A stretch of 64,000 nucleotides of DNA, taken from positions 103,466 to 167,465 of the forward strand of contig JBEKEM010000005.1 of the NCBI GenBank assembly GCA_050013835.1, given 5' to 3'. The number at the start of each line of letters is the position of its first letter. Position 1 is the first letter of the stretch. The position numbers were made by a program, and so were the translations under genes. The notes beneath the pieces are model-generated. The model saw only the letters and a list, made by a program, of their open reading frames with translations, did no database searches and had not been told where the DNA came from. Of the stretch, positions 62,258 through 64,000 are shown piece by piece. The stretch comes from Bog-793 sp050013835. GTDB lineage: Bacteria; Actinomycetota; Acidimicrobiia; Acidimicrobiales; Bog-793.

Positions 62258-63642
62258 TGCCGCCCCCCGCCGGGACGGAGGGCGGGGCCCCACCGGCCGG
62301 GGGTGAAGCCCCGCGGGCCGCGTCGGTGCCGGTGGTCGTCGTCGCCGGGCGGCCGAATGTCGGCAAGTCGACGCTCGTCAACCGGATCGTCGGGCGGCGC
62401 GCCGCCATCGTCGAGGAGCGGCCGGGCGTCACCCGGGACCGGCTCGAGCTCGAGGCGACGTGGACGGGGCGCGGTTTCGTCGTCGTCGACACGGGTGGGG
62501 TCGTGACCCGGGGCGGGTCGCTCGACCTGCTGGTGAGCGGTCAGGCGCGCCGGGCGATCGACCAGGCCGATGTGGTGCTCTTCGTCGTCGACGCGACGAC
62601 TGGGATCACCGCGGAAGACGACGCCGTCGCCGAGCTGCTGCGCCGGACCGGTCGGGCCGTCCTCGTCGTCGCCAACAAGGTCGACTCCGCCGCCCAGGAA
62701 GCCGAGGTGTGGGAGCTCGCGCGCCTCGGGCTCGGTGAGCCGGTACCGGTTTCCGCCCTGCACGGGCGCGGTGTCGGGGACCTCCTCGACCTGGTTGTGG
62801 CGCGCTTTCCCGCGGAGCCTCCCGCCGACGGGCCGGCGACCGCCGCCCGGGCGGTAGAGCCCGTCGACGCCGGTGTCGTCGCCTCGGTGACGATCGTCGG
62901 ACGGCCGAACGTCGGCAAGTCGACGCTGCTCAACCGGCTCGCCGGCGCCGACCGCGTCGTCGTCCACGACGTCGCGGGCACGACGCGGGACGCGATCGAC
63001 ACGGTCGTCGAGACCGACGAGGGCCGGATCCGGTTCATCGACACGGCCGGGCTTCGCCGCAAGTCGCGGATCGGTGCGGGCACCGAGTACTTCTCGCTGG
63101 TGCGGTCGCTGGCGGCCATCGACCGCAGCGACCTGGCGCTGCTCGTCATCGACGCGAGCGACGGCGTGACGCACCAGGACCAGCGGCTGGCCGAACGGAT
63201 CGACGCCGCCGGCAGCCCGATCGTCGTCGTGTTGAACAAGTGGGACCTGTGCACGGCGGAGCGGCGCAAGGTCGTGACCGCCGACGTCGCCGACCGGCTG
63301 GGGTTCCTCGCCTACGCGCCGGTGCTGCGGCTCTCCGCCCTCACCGGCCGGGGGGTGCACCGGCTGCTTCCGGCGATCAGGGGCGCCATCGACGCCTACC
63401 ACCGGCGGATCCCGACCGCGGCCCTCAACGAGGCGATGCGGGCGATCCAGTCGGCGCACGCGCCGCCCGGGTCGCGGATCCTCTACGCCGTGCAGGGGGC
63501 GGTCGACCCTCCCACGGTGACGCTCTTCGCCAGCCGCCGTCTGCAGCCGGGCTACCTGCGGTACGTGGAGCGGTCGCTGCGCGAGCGATTCGATCTCGGG
63601 CCGACGCCGATGAAGCTGCGAGTGCGCCTGCGCGTTTCATAG
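62257..63642 (+). CDS. der: Ribosome-assembly GTPase Der (EngA)
   Basis: 50S subunit assembly GTPase with two tandem G domains and a KH-like C-terminal domain. 461 aa from ATG 62257. G1 motifs AGRPNVGKST and GRPNVGKST occur in each half, with DTGGV/DTAGL switch II motifs, NKVD and NKWD. The C-terminal end PTPMKLRVRLRVS is typical. A 25-residue Pro/Gly-rich extension precedes the first G domain. Coupled to the DUF512 gene by a TGATG overlap. Confidence 0.96.
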   Translation: MPPPAGTEGGAPPAGGEAPRAASVPVVVVAGRPNVGKSTLVNRIVGRRAAIVEERPGVTRDRLELEATWTGRGFVVVDTGGVVTRGGSLDLLVSGQARRAIDQADVVLFVVDATTGITAEDDAVAELLRRTGRAVLVVANKVDSAAQEAEVWELARLGLGEPVPVSALHGRGVGDLLDLVVARFPAEPPADGPATAARAVEPVDAGVVASVTIVGRPNVGKSTLLNRLAGADRVVVHDVAGTTRDAIDTVVETDEGRIRFIDTAGLRRKSRIGAGTEYFSLVRSLAAIDRSDLALLVIDASDGVTHQDQRLAERIDAAGSPIVVVLNKWDLCTAERRKVVTADVADRLGFLAYAPVLRLSALTGRGVHRLLPAIRGAIDAYHRRIPTAALNEAMRAIQSAHAPPGSRILYAVQGAVDPPTVTLFASRRLQPGYLRYVERSLRERFDLGPTPMKLRVRLRVS

Positions 63643-63879
63643 CCACTTGACCGGGGTTGTGCCGCCGTTTGGCCGGCCCCGAGAAGATTGCTGACCTAGT
63701 CCCTTCTTGCACCCATGCCAGATGCAATCACGCGTTACAGCTTTGCCAAGAAGGACCAAATCGACTAAGAGGCCGCGCGGATAGGCGATTGAAAGGGACC
63801 ATCCACCGGTCGCCGTGAAGGCCCAACTGGACTGTCGGGTGCTTACCCCACCCGACGACCAGCGGAGGTCTCTACCATC
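63643..63879 (+). other. Left flank of an IS element with hairpin
   Basis: No gene. The stretch from about 63690 is less GC-rich than der. GTCGGGTG-cttaccc-CACCCGAC at 63834-63856 is a perfect 8-bp hairpin about 25 nt before the transposase start; AGCGGAGG (63861-63868) is its ribosome binding site. The left terminal inverted repeat of the element must lie here, but cannot be identified without the right end. Confidence 0.5.
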
Positions 63880-64000
63880 ATGCGCGCGCTCGACCCCGAA
63901 GTGTTCGATGCCGTCTGGGCGGCGATCGAGCAGCTGCTCCCGCCCCATGACGACCGCCACCCCCTCGGTTGTCACCGCCCTCGAGCCGGTGATCGAGACT
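63880..64000 (+). mobile_element. IS5-family transposase, N-terminal part, cut by the window edge
   Basis: The first 40 codons from ATG 63880 read MRALDPEVFDAVWAAIEQLL... and then HPLGCHRPR, the N-terminal pattern of IS5-type DDE transposases that begin with an IEPLLP-like helix and the LGCHRPR motif. The rest is outside the window, so intactness cannot be judged. It is the only mobile-element gene seen. Confidence 0.75.

Overview
The window is very GC-rich genomic DNA from an actinobacterium. The 16S rRNA sequence, the 23S length (about 3.06 kb without an intron), the gene content (argCJBDFRGH, scpAB-rluB-aroH-aroA-cmk, recN-pyrG, korAB) and the frequent GTG/TTG starts suggest class Acidimicrobiia. 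That placement rests on memory of 16S patterns, not on a search. All genes are bacterial housekeeping or surface genes; no plasmid, phage or CRISPR signature was seen. One IS5-type transposase is cut by the right edge.

Layout. 1-7996: arginine operon (end of argC, then argJ-B-D-F-R-G-H) and an alkyladenine DNA glycosylase. 7993-13849: one rRNA operon (promoter, leader, 16S, spacer without tRNAs, 23S, 5S, terminator). Its 23S gene is split by a 371-nt insertion with the hallmarks of a group I intron (12236-12606) at the conserved CUAAGGU/AGCGAAA site. 13885-18141 (minus): three type IV minor-pilin-like genes, one carrying an in-frame TAG. 18142-19621: non-coding DNA with inverted repeats and a frame-broken relic of a secreted protein; then an AlkD-type glycosylase gene on minus. 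20525-27150: trpEGDCFBA with 4-nt start/stop overlaps, followed by an unrecognised gene coupled to a TyrA-PheA fusion. 30453-35294: a TPR protein with a long disordered arginine-rich head, then korAB.

35614-40456 (minus) is the most distinctive protein-coding unit: a TasA/CalY-like secreted protein, a SipW-type (ER-type) signal peptidase and a large LamG-repeat secreted protein, co-directional behind one good promoter. The two secreted proteins share an N-terminal module. 40506-50188: DUF1015, HAD phosphatase, histone-H1-like-tailed small protein, NAD kinase, RecN, CTP synthase, Nudix hydrolase, XerD-type recombinase, DksA-type zinc-finger protein and a site-2-type protease. 50181-57362: trpS (minus), scpA-scpB-rluB-aroH-aroA, a CMP kinase-acyltransferase fusion and a sugar epimerase. 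57363-58906: a less GC-rich patch with two orphan genes. 58886-63642: glycosyltransferase and ispH (minus), DUF512 protein and der. 63880-64000: start of the transposase.

At the pathway level the window covers arginine synthesis, the late shikimate pathway (aroA), chorismate mutase (aroH), the tryptophan branch and the Tyr/Phe branch. A TAnnnT box lies 6-7 nt before the start codon of several genes that head transcripts, so leaderless mRNAs are probably common here.
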